Of a stretch of 64,000 nt of DNA, positions 16,594 to 25,397 are shown in pieces (the first letter of the stretch is position 1; each line of letters opens with the position of its first letter). This DNA comes from Paraburkholderia panacisoli (lineage in GTDB: Bacteria; Pseudomonadota; Gammaproteobacteria; Burkholderiales; Burkholderiaceae). The position numbers and the translations under genes were made by a program. The stretch spans positions 62,001 to 126,000 of the forward strand of contig NZ_VTUZ01000027.1 in assembly GCF_008369935.1 (NCBI RefSeq), read 5' to 3'. Below the pieces are notes generated by a model. It was not told the DNA's origin and ran no database searches. It was given only the letters and a program-made list of their open reading frames with translations.

Positions 16594-17004
16594 TCAGGTT
16601 GCCGCGAGCGCGCCGTCAGACTGTTGATTGAGGCGCAACGTCAGCACGTCGAGCACCATGCGCGCGGTCGAGATGTTGGTCGCGCACGGAATGTTGTGCA
16701 CGTCGCACGCGCGCACCAGCGCGTTGATGTCCGGTTCGTGCGGCTGCGGCGTCATCGGGTCGCGCAGGAAGATCACCATGTCCACCCGCCCTTCCGCGAG
16801 TTGCGCGCCGATCTGCAGGTCGCCGCCGTGCGGGCCCGACAGCATCCGCTCGACCATGAGGCCATGCGCGTCGCTGATGCGTCCACCGGTCGTGCCGGTC
16901 GCGACGATCTCGCAGCGCCTGAGCGTATCGACGTATTCGCCGGCCAGTTTGACGATGTCGTCCTTCTTGTGATCGTGCGCGATCAGCGCGATGCGGGTGG
17001 TCAT
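16594..17004 (-). CDS. mgsA: Methylglyoxal synthase
   Basis: 136 residues. Diagnostic motifs are I-A-L-I-A-H-D-x-K-K-D, A-T-G-T-T-G and S-G-P-x-G-G-D-x-Q-I-G, with the catalytic aspartate in the last; M-V-I-F-L-R-D-P-M follows. It converts dihydroxyacetone phosphate to methylglyoxal and phosphate, bypassing lower glycolysis. AGGAG precedes the ATG by nine bases. It sits between an SDR protein and a quinone reductase, both oxidoreductase-like; direct partnership is not shown. Confidence 0.95.
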   Translation of the reverse strand: MTTRIALIAHDHKKDDIVKLAGEYVDTLRRCEIVATGTTGGRISDAHGLMVERMLSGPHGGDLQIGAQLAEGRVDMVIFLRDPMTPQPHEPDINALVRACDVHNIPCATNISTARMVLDVLTLRLNQQSDGALAAT

Positions 17005-17118
17005 GACGTAAGACTCCTGAAACCGTGATGATTGTCGTTGTTGTGTCGTGGTGCTTCGTTTCGTTGCGAGGCCGAAGCGGCTGCTCGTGCCGCGTTGGCC
17101 GCTTCGGCAGCCGTCCGC

Positions 17119-17898
17119 TCAGAACGTGCCGGGATACGCGCCGCCATCGATCAGCCAGTTCTGCCCGGTGATGTAGCCGGCATGCACGCTGCACAGGAAC
17201 GCGCACGCCCGGCCAAATTCGTCGCTATGGCCGAAGCGGCCGGCGGGGATCGTCTTCATGCGCTGCTTGCGCGCGTCGTCGATGGAAATGTTTTGCGCCT
17301 TGGCCTGCGCCTCGAACGTCACCGCGATGCGGTCGGTGTCGAACAGCCCCGGCAGCAGGTTGTTGATCGTCACGCCGGTCGGCGCGACTTTGCGCGCGAG
17401 CCCTGCGACAAAGCCGGTGAGCCCCGAGCGCGCGCCGTTCGACAGGCCCAGCACGTCGATCGGCGCCTTCACCGCCGAGCTCGTGATGTTGACGATACGG
17501 CCATAGCCGCGCGCACTCATCGAGTCGATGGTCGCGCGGATCAGCTCGATCGGCGTGAGCATGTTGCTTTCGAGCGCGCGAATCCAGTCCTCGTGCGTGA
17601 AGTTGCGAAAGTCGCCCGGCGGCGGCCCGCCCGCGTTGTTGACCAGGATGTCCGGCTGCGGACAGGCGGCGAGCGCCGCGGCGCGGCCTTCCGGCGTGGT
17701 GATGTCGCACGCCACCGCCTTCACTTCCACGCCGCTTTGCTTACGGATTTCGGCGGCGGTCGCCTCCAGCGTTTCGGCGGTGCGCGCGACGATCGTCAGG
17801 TTGACACCCTCGGCGGCGAGCGCTTCCGCGCAGCCGCGTCCCAAACCCTTGCTGGCCGCGCAAACCAGCGCGGTGCGTCCTGCGATTCCCATGTCCAT
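17119..17898 (-). CDS. Atypical short-chain dehydrogenase/reductase-like protein
   Basis: 259 residues with an SDR Rossmann fold: nucleotide motif region C-A-A-S-K-G-L-G in place of T-G-x-x-x-G-I-G, the N-N-A-G-G motif, and N-I-T-S-S for the catalytic serine strand. The usual Y-x-x-x-K is not found; the aligned stretch reads G-L-S-N-G-A-R. This fits the 3-oxoacyl-ACP-reductase-like SDR subgroup known to lack the tetrad, so dehydrogenase activity is doubtful. GAGGG precedes the ATG chosen at 17898. It is the first gene of a likely operon with mgsA and the quinone reductase, divergent from upp. Confidence 0.82.
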   Translation of the reverse strand: MDMGIAGRTALVCAASKGLGRGCAEALAAEGVNLTIVARTAETLEATAAEIRKQSGVEVKAVACDITTPEGRAAALAACPQPDILVNNAGGPPPGDFRNFTHEDWIRALESNMLTPIELIRATIDSMSARGYGRIVNITSSAVKAPIDVLGLSNGARSGLTGFVAGLARKVAPTGVTINNLLPGLFDTDRIAVTFEAQAKAQNISIDDARKQRMKTIPAGRFGHSDEFGRACAFLCSVHAGYITGQNWLIDGGAYPGTF

Positions 17899-18137
17899 GT
17901 GTGTGCCCTCGTGGCGTAGTCGTGGCGCGTCGGCGCCATGGCGTTGCAAAGATTCCCCTGATTCTAGAAGAATCGGTGCCGGACTGCGCCCACCCGCTGC
18001 AATCTCCGGTATCTTCGGGCGGCACTCTTTCGGTAAACTTGCGCCGTGGCGCGTCCGCCGGCCCGCTGCTTTGCGGACCGGGCGGCGCGCCGAACGATTC
18101 CCGAACCGATCCCTCTTGCGCCCTCCGCGCCCCCGCC

Positions 18138-18788
18138 ATGACCCAGGACAGCCGTTTTCCCAATCTTTTCATCCTCGATCACCCGCTGATCCAGCACAAG
18201 CTGTCGCACATGCGCGACCGGGACACGTCGACACGCACGTTCCGCGAGCTGCTGCGCGAAATCACGCTGCTGATGGGCTACGAGATCACCCGCAACCTGC
18301 CGATGACCACGCGCCGCATCACCACGCCGCTCGTCGAGATCGACGCGCCGGTGATCGCCGGCAAGAAGCTCGCGATCGTGCCGGTGCTGCGCGCCGGGAT
18401 CGGCATGTCGGACGGGCTGCTGGAGCTGGTGCCGTCGGCGCGGGTGGGCCACATCGGCGTGTACCGCGCCGAAGATCACCGGCCGGTCGAGTATCTGGTG
18501 CGGCTGCCGGATCTGGAGGACCGCGTGTTCATCCTGTGCGATCCGATGGTCGCGACCGGCTACTCGGCGGTGCATGCGGTCGACGTGCTCAAGCGCCGCA
18601 AGGTCGCCGCCGAGAACATCATGTTCCTCGCGCTGGTCGCCGCGCCCGAAGGCGTGCAGGTGTTCCAGGACGCGCATCCGGACGTGAAGCTGTACGTCGC
18701 GTCGCTCGATTCGCACCTGAACGAGCACGCGTACATCGTGCCGGGTCTGGGCGACGCCGGCGACCGGCTGTTCGGCACGAAGAACTGA
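18138..18788 (+). CDS. upp: Uracil phosphoribosyltransferase
   Basis: 216 residues. It starts T-Q-D-S-R-F-P-N-L-F and shows the type-I PRTase PRPP loop C-D-P-M-V-A-T-G-Y-S at 134-143, plus the family motifs V-L-R-A-G-I-G-M and the C-terminal P-G-L-G-D-A-G-D-R. Converts uracil and PRPP to UMP in pyrimidine salvage. The frame stays open upstream, but this ATG gives the family length. Divergent from the SDR gene; no permease gene follows. Confidence 0.96.
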   Translation: MTQDSRFPNLFILDHPLIQHKLSHMRDRDTSTRTFRELLREITLLMGYEITRNLPMTTRRITTPLVEIDAPVIAGKKLAIVPVLRAGIGMSDGLLELVPSARVGHIGVYRAEDHRPVEYLVRLPDLEDRVFILCDPMVATGYSAVHAVDVLKRRKVAAENIMFLALVAAPEGVQVFQDAHPDVKLYVASLDSHLNEHAYIVPGLGDAGDRLFGTKN

Positions 18789-19275
18789 AGGCCGGCTGGA
18801 AGCCGCCTGAGCACGGCCCGGAAAAATGCCGGGGGCGGGTGCGCAACGCCGCCTCACCCTCGTGTCCGTGCGCTTTGCGCGCAGTTTCCGGCCACGTCAC
18901 CCTCTGCCGCGCCCCGGCGGCGTGATAAAATTCGAATCCGCTCCAGAAGCGGCCCAATCCGCGTCTGCGCCTGCACCGTCTGTACCGCCATCTGGCGCAT
19001 CGCGCCTGTGCGCAAAGCTTGCAGAGCCGGCGCCGGGTTTGCCGCACGCCAGCCGCCCCGCCCCCACCGCGCCGCCGACCTTCGGCCCCGCTGCGCCGGG
19101 CCCGGCGCAGCGTGAGCAGGCTGCAGCCGGGTGACACGGGCAGCTAGTTCGGACGGGCCGCCGCCGGCGGTCTCACACCACGGTTTGACATCGAGGCGCG
19201 CAACGCGAGCGCCCGACTTCGCAACGACAATTGCACTATGCGTGCGCCCCGCTGGCGCGCGCGACGGAGAAAGGT
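18789..19275. other. Gap between upp and yebC, no gene seen
   Basis: 487 bp with no credible coding frame. A TGATAAAAT at 18923-18931 resembles an extended -10 promoter for yebC, which would give a long leader; there is no supporting -35. A TTGACA at 19184 lacks an AT-rich -10 at the right distance. No terminator with a clear T-run was found after upp. Confidence 0.4.
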
Positions 19276-20004
19276 ATGGCGGGTCATTCGAAATGGGCCA
19301 ACATCAAGCATAAGAAAGCAGCGGCCGATGCCAAGCGCGGCAAGGTCTGGACGCGGCTCATCAAGGAAATTCAGGTCGCGGCCCGCATGGGCGGCGGCGA
19401 CATCGACTCGAACCCGCGTCTGCGGCTCGCCGTCGAAAAGGCGTACGACGCCAACATGCCGAAAGACAACGTCAACCGCGCGATCCAGCGCGGCGTGGGC
19501 GGCGTGGACGGCGCGAGCTACGAAGAAATCCGCTACGAAGGCTACGGCATCGGCGGCGCGGCGGTGATCGTGGACACGATGACCGACAACCGCACCCGCA
19601 CGGTCGCGGAAGTGCGTCACGCGTTCTCGAAGAACGGCGGCAACATGGGCACGGACGGCTCGGTGTCGTTCATGTTCGATCACGTCGGCCAGTTCCTGTT
19701 CGCGCCCGGCACGGCCGAAGACAAGCTGATGGAAGCCGCGCTCGAAGCCGGCGCCGACGACGTCGTCACGAACGACGACGGCAGCATCGAAGTGCTGTGC
19801 CCGCCGAACGATTTCCCGAAGGTGAAGGCCGCGCTCGAAGCCGCGGGCTTCAAGGCCGAAGTGGCCGAGGTGACGATGAAGCCTCAGACGGAAGTCGAGT
19901 TCACCGGCGACGACGCCGTGAAAATGCAGAAGCTGCTCGACGCGCTGGAAAATCTGGACGACGTGCAGGAAGTCTATACAAACGCCGCGATCGCCGACGA
20001 ATGA
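19276..20004 (+). CDS. YebC/PmpR family protein
   Basis: 242 residues beginning A-G-H-S-K-W-A-N-I-K-H-K-K, the invariant YebC start. Acidic surface motifs such as M-P-K-D-N-V-N-R-A-I and the C-terminal N-L-D-D-V-Q-E-V-Y-T-N are present. YebC proteins are DNA-binding regulators and, in more recent work, help ribosomes through polyproline stretches. GAGAAAGGT precedes the ATG. It is followed after 283 bp by purD. Confidence 0.95.
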   Translation: MAGHSKWANIKHKKAAADAKRGKVWTRLIKEIQVAARMGGGDIDSNPRLRLAVEKAYDANMPKDNVNRAIQRGVGGVDGASYEEIRYEGYGIGGAAVIVDTMTDNRTRTVAEVRHAFSKNGGNMGTDGSVSFMFDHVGQFLFAPGTAEDKLMEAALEAGADDVVTNDDGSIEVLCPPNDFPKVKAALEAAGFKAEVAEVTMKPQTEVEFTGDDAVKMQKLLDALENLDDVQEVYTNAAIADE

Positions 20005-20237
20005 GCGTGCTCCGGCAACGCGCGGCGCGCGAGTTCCCATCGAACCGCGCCGCGCTGCCGGCTGGCCCTCGCGTCATTGCGTCATCGCGTCGTTGTGTGC
20101 TCGCGAAGCGGGCGTCTGGACCTCGCTGCGCGTTTGCGCGCGGCCATGCCATCGTCACTCGGGTTCGCACGCGTTCGGCTTGCCAGCTTCGCTGGCGTCC
20201 AACATGTGCGGCGCGAATCTCGCTGTTTATTGCACGG

Positions 20238-20266
20238 TTGAGCTTGCTGCTTCAGCCGTTTATGGT
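20238..20266 (+). promoter_or_regulatory. Candidate purD promoter
   Basis: TTGAGC at 20238-20243, a 17-bp spacer and TATGGT at 20261-20266 form a plausible sigma-70 promoter. It places transcription start about 15 bp ahead of the purD ATG, with CGGGGA as the ribosome site. No purine (PurR) operator palindrome was recognised. Confidence 0.4.
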
Positions 20267-20287
20267 TTTTAAGTCTCGGGGATTCAC

Positions 20288-21583
20288 ATGAAGTTACTCG
20301 TCGTCGGTTCCGGCGGTCGCGAACATGCACTCGCATGGAAGCTCGCGCAATCGCCGCGGGTTCAGCTCGTCTACGTCGCGCCGGGCAACGGCGGCACCGC
20401 CCAGGACGAGCGTCTGCGCAACATCGACATCACCGCGCCGGCCGCGCTCGCCGATTTCGTCGAGCAGGAACAGATCGCCTTCACGCTGGTCGGGCCGGAA
20501 GCGCCGCTCGCGGCCGGCATCGTCAATCTGTTCCGCTCGCGCGGCCTGAAGATTTTCGGGCCGACTAAGGAAGCCGCCCAGCTCGAAAGCTCGAAGGACT
20601 TCGCGAAGGCGTTCATGAAGCGCCACGCGATCCCGACCGCCGAATACGAAACCTTCGCCGACGTCGCCGCCGCGCATGCCTATCTGGACGCGAAGGGCGC
20701 GCCGATCGTCATCAAGGCCGACGGCCTCGCCGCCGGCAAGGGTGTGGTAGTCGCGCAAACGCTGGAAGAAGCGCACGCCGCGGTCGACATGATGCTGTCG
20801 GACAACAAGCTCGGCGACGCCGGCGCGCGCGTTGTGATCGAGGAATTCCTCGCCGGCGAGGAAGCGAGCTTCATCGTGATGGTCGACGGCAAGCATGTGT
20901 TGCCGCTCGCGTCGAGCCAGGACCACAAGCGTCTGCTCGACGCCGACCAGGGCCCGAACACCGGCGGCATGGGCGCGTATTCGCCCGCGCCGATCGTCAC
21001 GCCGCAATTGCATGCCCGCGTGATGCGCGAAATCATCCTGCCGACCGTGCGCGGCATGGAGAAGGAAGGCATCCGCTACACCGGCTTCCTGTACGCCGGT
21101 CTGATGATCGACGCGCAAGGCAACCCGAAAACGCTCGAATTCAACTGCCGCATGGGCGACCCCGAAACGCAGCCGATCATGGCGCGTCTGAAGGGCGACT
21201 ATTCGAAGGTGGTCGAGCAGGCGATTGCCGGCGCGCTGGATACGGTCGAACTGGAATGGGACCGCCGCACCGCGCTGGGCGTGGTGATCGCCGCGCACAA
21301 CTATCCGGATACTCCGCGCAAGGGCGACCGCATCAACGGCATCCCCGCTGAAACCGCGGATTCGGTCACGTTCCACGCCGGCACCACGCTTGCCGACGGC
21401 AAGCTGACCACCTCGGGCGGCCGCGTGCTGTGCGTGGTCGGCCTGGCGGATTCGGTGCGCACCGCGCAATCGGTCGCATACGAGACGATCAACCAGATCT
21501 CGTTCGACGGCATGCAGTATCGCCGCGACATCGGCTACCGTGCGTTGAACCGCAAGCACGACGCCCGCACCGAAGGCAAGTAG
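20288..21583 (+). CDS. purD: Phosphoribosylamine-glycine ligase (GARS)
   Basis: 431 residues, standard for bacterial PurD. It opens with K-L-L-V-V-G-S-G-G-R-E-H-A, has the ATP-grasp lysine motif V-I-K-A-D-G-L-A-A-G-K-G and the signature T-G-G-M-G-A-Y-S-P, and E-F-N-C-R-M-G-D-P-E-T-Q for metal binding. Joins phosphoribosylamine and glycine with ATP in step 2 of purine synthesis. It heads the rightward block to rng; hemF follows after 229 bp. Confidence 0.97.
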   Translation: MKLLVVGSGGREHALAWKLAQSPRVQLVYVAPGNGGTAQDERLRNIDITAPAALADFVEQEQIAFTLVGPEAPLAAGIVNLFRSRGLKIFGPTKEAAQLESSKDFAKAFMKRHAIPTAEYETFADVAAAHAYLDAKGAPIVIKADGLAAGKGVVVAQTLEEAHAAVDMMLSDNKLGDAGARVVIEEFLAGEEASFIVMVDGKHVLPLASSQDHKRLLDADQGPNTGGMGAYSPAPIVTPQLHARVMREIILPTVRGMEKEGIRYTGFLYAGLMIDAQGNPKTLEFNCRMGDPETQPIMARLKGDYSKVVEQAIAGALDTVELEWDRRTALGVVIAAHNYPDTPRKGDRINGIPAETADSVTFHAGTTLADGKLTTSGGRVLCVVGLADSVRTAQSVAYETINQISFDGMQYRRDIGYRALNRKHDARTEGK

Positions 21584-21812
21584 TAAGTCACCACCCCGCT
21601 CGCCCGCGTGCGGCGCCAACGGCGCTACACTGCGGGCGCTACACTGTAAGTTTCGGCGTCCACGGCAGCAGGTGGGCCGGCGCGGGCGAGAGCCCGTGGC
21701 CCGGCGCGAAACACCGTACGGCCGCGCCTCGCCAGGTTTCTCCCTGACGAAGGCCCGCCCCTCACGAAGAACCCGCGGCACGACGAGCGTGCCGCCCTCA
21801 GCATCCGCATTC

Positions 21813-22736
21813 ATGACCGATTCGAGCTACGACGCACAAGCCGTGCGCAGCTGGCTGCAAGGCCTGCAAACGCATATTGCGGACACGCTCGGCGCGTTCG
21901 ACGGCACGCCGTTCGCGACCGACACGTGGCAGCGCGCGCCGGGCGAGAAGCTGCGCGGCGGCGGTTGCACGCGGATTCTCGAAGGCGGCAAGTTTTTCGA
22001 GCGAGCCGGCATCGGCTTCTCGGATGTCGCGGGCGACGCATTGCCCGGTTCGGCGAGCGCGGCACGTCCGCAACTGGCCGGGCGCGGTTTCGAAGCGATG
22101 GGCGTGTCGCTCGTGCTGCATCCGCACAATCCGCACTGCCCGACCGTGCATATGAACGTGCGTCTGCTGATCGCAACCAAGCCGGGCGAAGAGCCGGTGT
22201 TCTGGTTCGGCGGCGGCATGGATCTGACGCCGTACTACGGCTACGAAGAAGACGCGCAGCATTTCCACCGTACCTGCCGCGACGCGCTGGAGCCTTATGG
22301 CGCGGACCTCTACCCCAGCTTCAAGCGCTGGTGCGACGAGTATTTCTTCCTCAAGCATCGCAACGAACCCCGTGGCATCGGCGGGATTTTCTTCGACGAT
22401 TTCTGCGCGCCGGGCTTCGATCAATCGTTCGCGATGCTCAGGAGCGTCGGCGACGCGTTCCTCGAAGCGTACCTGCCGATCATCGAAAAGCGCCGCAACA
22501 TTCCGTACGGCGAAGCCGAGCGCGACTTCCAGGCGTATCGGCGCGGCCGCTATGTCGAGTTCAATCTGGTGTTCGACCGTGGCACACTGTTTGGACTGCA
22601 GAGCGGCGGACGCACCGAATCGATCCTGATGTCGATGCCGCCTGTAGTGACCTGGCGCTACGACTGGCATCCCGAACCGGGCACGCCGGAAGCGCGTCTC
22701 TACAGCGATTTTCTCGTGCCACGCGAGTGGGTGTGA
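21813..22736 (+). CDS. hemF: Oxygen-dependent coproporphyrinogen III oxidase
   Basis: 307 residues. Diagnostic motifs are G-G-G-x-T-R-I-L near 49, H-P-x-N-P-x-x-P-T-V-H-M-N-V-R, W-F-G-G-G-M-D-L-T-P-Y-Y-G, and E-F-N-L-V-x-D-R-G-T-x-F-G-L-x-S-G-G-R-x-E-S-I-L-M-S-x-P. It decarboxylates coproporphyrinogen III to protoporphyrinogen IX using O2. The frame is open upstream to 21672, but the ATG at 21813 gives the family length. nadD begins 39 bp after its stop. Confidence 0.97.
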   Translation: MTDSSYDAQAVRSWLQGLQTHIADTLGAFDGTPFATDTWQRAPGEKLRGGGCTRILEGGKFFERAGIGFSDVAGDALPGSASAARPQLAGRGFEAMGVSLVLHPHNPHCPTVHMNVRLLIATKPGEEPVFWFGGGMDLTPYYGYEEDAQHFHRTCRDALEPYGADLYPSFKRWCDEYFFLKHRNEPRGIGGIFFDDFCAPGFDQSFAMLRSVGDAFLEAYLPIIEKRRNIPYGEAERDFQAYRRGRYVEFNLVFDRGTLFGLQSGGRTESILMSMPPVVTWRYDWHPEPGTPEARLYSDFLVPREWV

Positions 22737-22775
22737 CGCGCATTTCGCCTGCACCGCACTGCACGCGCCCGCCAC

Positions 22776-23516
22776 GTGGCTACGATTGAGGACCTTCACC
22801 TGAAGCCGAACGCTCACCCTGTCGCCCTGCCACGCCGGATCGGCCTGCTAGGCGGCACTTTCGATCCGATCCACGACGGCCACCTCGCGCTCGCGCGGCG
22901 TTTCGCCGACGTGCTGCGGCTGACCGAACTGGTGCTGCTGCCGGCCGGTCAGCCGTGGCAGAAAGCGGACGTGTCGCCGGCCGCGCACCGGCTCGCGATG
23001 ACGCGCGTGGCGGCCAGCACGCTCACGCTGCCAGGCGTGACGGTACGCGTCGCGACCGACGAAATCGATCACGATGGCCCCACGTACACGATCGACACGC
23101 TGCAACACTGGCGTGCGCGCGAAGGTGAGGACGCATCGATCGCGCTTCTGATCGGCGCGGATCAACTGGTGCATCTCGACACATGGCGCGACTGGCGGCG
23201 CCTGTTCGACTTCGCACATATTTGCGCGGCCACCCGGCCCGGCTTCGACCTCGCGTCGATTCCACCGGCGGTCGCACAGGAAATCGACGCGCGCCGTGCC
23301 CGCGCCGACGTTCTGCAAGCCACGCCCTGCGGCCACTTGCTGATCGATACGACGCTTGCGTTCAACGTTTCGGCCACCGACATTCGCGCGCATCTGCGCG
23401 AGCACGTGCGTCAACGGCTTGCCCTCACCGGCGGCGAACAGCAGGACGAGGCCGCGAGCCATGTCCCCACTGCGGTGTGGGACTATATTCTTCAACATCA
23501 TCTGTACCACCGGTAA
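22776..23516 (+). CDS. nadD: Nicotinate-nucleotide adenylyltransferase
   Basis: 246 residues from a GTG start. G-L-L-G-G-T-F-D-P-I-H-D-G-H at about 23-36 is the nucleotidyltransferase motif, and N-V-S-A-T-D-I-R near the end corresponds to the conserved S-S-T-x-I-R. Forms nicotinate adenine dinucleotide from NaMN and ATP. It has roughly 20 extra N-terminal residues before the first strand, so a later start is possible. rsfS begins four bases after its stop. Confidence 0.94.
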   Translation: MATIEDLHLKPNAHPVALPRRIGLLGGTFDPIHDGHLALARRFADVLRLTELVLLPAGQPWQKADVSPAAHRLAMTRVAASTLTLPGVTVRVATDEIDHDGPTYTIDTLQHWRAREGEDASIALLIGADQLVHLDTWRDWRRLFDFAHICAATRPGFDLASIPPAVAQEIDARRARADVLQATPCGHLLIDTTLAFNVSATDIRAHLREHVRQRLALTGGEQQDEAASHVPTAVWDYILQHHLYHR

Positions 23517-23520
23517 CCCC

Positions 23521-23976
23521 ATGGATATTCGCAAACTACAACGCGTGATCGTCGACGCTCTCGAAGACGTCAAGGCGCAAGACATCAAGGTGTTCAACAC
23601 CAGCCACCTGACCGCGCTGTTCGATCGCGTGATCGTCGCGAGCGGCACCTCGAACCGGCAAACCAAGGCGCTCGCGTCGAGCGTGCGCGAAGGCGTGAAG
23701 GAAGCCGGCGGCGAGATCGTCAGCACCGAAGGCGAGGACATCGGCGAATGGGTGCTGGTGGATTGCGGCGACGCGATCGTCCACATCCTGCAACCGGCGC
23801 TGCGCCAGTACTACAACCTCGAGGAAATCTGGGGTGAGAAGCCGGTGCGCATCAAGCTGTCCACGCCCGATCCGTTCGGCGGCGCGCGCGCGAGCGAGTC
23901 TGAAGACGAGGACGAAGACGAAGAAGCGCCTGCTGTGAAGAAGCCGGCGCGCAAGACGGCCGCGCGCCGCAAGTAA
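23521..23976 (+). CDS. rsfS: Ribosomal silencing factor RsfS
   Basis: 151 residues. The Iojap/RsfS domain occupies about 1-115 with D-I-K-V-F-N-T, F-D-R-V-I-V-A-S-G-T-S-N-R-Q and W-V-L-V-D-C-G-D-A-I-V-H. RsfS binds uL14 on the 50S subunit and blocks subunit joining in starvation. A C-terminal extension has an acidic run (D/E) and then a lysine/arginine/alanine tail not present in the E. coli protein. The ATG at 23521 immediately follows nadD, so the two are coupled. Confidence 0.95.
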   Translation: MDIRKLQRVIVDALEDVKAQDIKVFNTSHLTALFDRVIVASGTSNRQTKALASSVREGVKEAGGEIVSTEGEDIGEWVLVDCGDAIVHILQPALRQYYNLEEIWGEKPVRIKLSTPDPFGGARASESEDEDEDEEAPAVKKPARKTAARRK

Positions 23977-24034
23977 GCGGGCTTTGGCCGGCATAGCGTA
24001 GAAGTCCGCCACTGCATCCGCGATCACCTTCGTC

Positions 24035-24505
24035 ATGAAACTGCACATCCTCGCCGTCGGCCACAAGATGCCGGACTGGATCGCCACTGGCTTCGACGAA
24101 TACGCGAAGCGCATGCCACCCGAGCTGCGCATCGAGCTGCGCGAGATCAAACCCGAGCAGCGTTCCTCCGGCCGTCCGGCGGAAAGCGTGATGGCCGCCG
24201 AGCGGCAGAAGATCGAAGCCGCCTTGCCGAAGAATGCGCGCATCGTCGCGCTCGACGAACGAGGCAAGGACTGGACCACGATGCAGTTGGCCGGCGCCCT
24301 GCCCGGCTGGCAGCAGGACGGCCGCGACGTGGCCTTTCTGATCGGCGGCGCCGACGGGCTCGATCCCGATCTGAAAGCGCGCGCCGACATGCTGTTGCGC
24401 GTGTCGAGCCTGACCTTGCCGCACGCGATGGTGCGCGTGCTGCTTGCCGAACAGCTTTACCGCGCGTGGACCATCACGCAAAATCACCCCTATCACCGCG
24501 CGTGA
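24035..24505 (+). CDS. rlmH: 23S rRNA pseudouridine-1915 N3-methyltransferase
   Basis: 156 residues, the typical SPOUT methyltransferase RlmH. Motifs are M-K-L-H-I-L-A-V-G-H-K-M-P, F-L-I-G-G-A-D-G-L and L-P-H-A-M-V-R-V-L-L-A-E-Q-L-Y-R-A. It methylates pseudouridine 1915 in helix 69 of 23S rRNA on assembled ribosomes. Adjacent to rsfS as in many proteobacteria. 58 bp separate it from rsfS. Confidence 0.97.
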   Translation: MKLHILAVGHKMPDWIATGFDEYAKRMPPELRIELREIKPEQRSSGRPAESVMAAERQKIEAALPKNARIVALDERGKDWTTMQLAGALPGWQQDGRDVAFLIGGADGLDPDLKARADMLLRVSSLTLPHAMVRVLLAEQLYRAWTITQNHPYHRA

Positions 24506-24758
24506 GCAGACGAGGCGGCTGACCGGTCGCGAGTTTCGTTGCACGTCTTGCCACGCGTTTCTGGTCTTGCCGCCGGTGCCGATGCCGGTCGGCTTTTACG
24601 TCGACCTTTCTGCATCGATCCCATTTTCAACGCGCCTGATTGACGTACGTGACGTGCATACGGTACGTGTGCGACGCGTTCGATCGACACCCGATCGGCA
24701 CGCCCGTGTCACGTTCCTGCATTCGCGTTCCTGCAATCCGCTTCACCGAGACCTGTAC

Positions 24759-25388
24759 ATGCCCACGCCCGCCGCTTCGCTGCATCCGTTCGTCTACCTC
24801 GCTTCGCAAAGCCCGCGTCGCCAGGAGTTGCTGCAACAGCTCGGCGTGCGGTTCGAACTGCTGCTGCCGCGCCCCGATGAAGATGCCGAAGCGCTCGAAG
24901 CCGAATTGCCCGGCGAACACGCGCGTGATTACGTGCAGCGCGTGTGCATCGCCAAGGCGCACGCCGCGCGCGCCCGGCTCGTGGCCGGCGGCCATGCGGT
25001 GCGGCCGATCCTCGTTGCAGATACAACCGTCACGATCGACGACGCGATTCTCGGCAAGCCCGTCGATGCCGACGACGCCGTCGCGATGCTTACGCGCCTC
25101 GCGGGTCGCCCTCACGAAGTGCTGACGGCCATCGCCGTGATCGACGCCGACGGCGCGTTGCTGCCCGCCGCGCTATCGGTGTCGAGGGTGCGTTTTGCTG
25201 CGCTGCACGCAGACGCGATCCGCCGTTATGCGGCGAGCGGCGAGCCGCTCGGCAAGGCGGGCGCGTATGGCGTGCAGGGACGCGCCGCGGAGTTTATCGA
25301 ACATATCGACGGGTCCTATTCAGGTATCATGGGTTTGCCGCTTTTTGAAACCGCTGCCCTCCTGCGTGCAGCGCGCATCGACTTCTAA
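24759..25388 (+). CDS. maf: Maf family nucleoside triphosphate pyrophosphatase
   Basis: 209 residues from the ATG at 24759. Motifs L-A-S-Q-S-P-R-R-Q-E-L-L near the start, A-D-T-T-V with the metal-binding aspartate, and G-K-P-V-D-A-D-D-A follow the Maf pattern; Y-G-V-Q-G and S-Y-S-G-I-M-G-L-P-L close it. The family hydrolyses non-canonical or dTTP/UTP-type nucleotides. The exact substrate subgroup (YhdE-like by position) is inferred. rng starts 9 bp after its stop. Confidence 0.93.
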   Translation: MPTPAASLHPFVYLASQSPRRQELLQQLGVRFELLLPRPDEDAEALEAELPGEHARDYVQRVCIAKAHAARARLVAGGHAVRPILVADTTVTIDDAILGKPVDADDAVAMLTRLAGRPHEVLTAIAVIDADGALLPAALSVSRVRFAALHADAIRRYAASGEPLGKAGAYGVQGRAAEFIEHIDGSYSGIMGLPLFETAALLRAARIDF

Positions 25389-25397
25389 AATAACATC

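Noticed and set aside
21584..21812. Possible riboswitch upstream of hemF
   Set aside because: GC-rich pairing is abundant, but no known conserved core (cobalamin, glycine, SAM or others) could be recognised.
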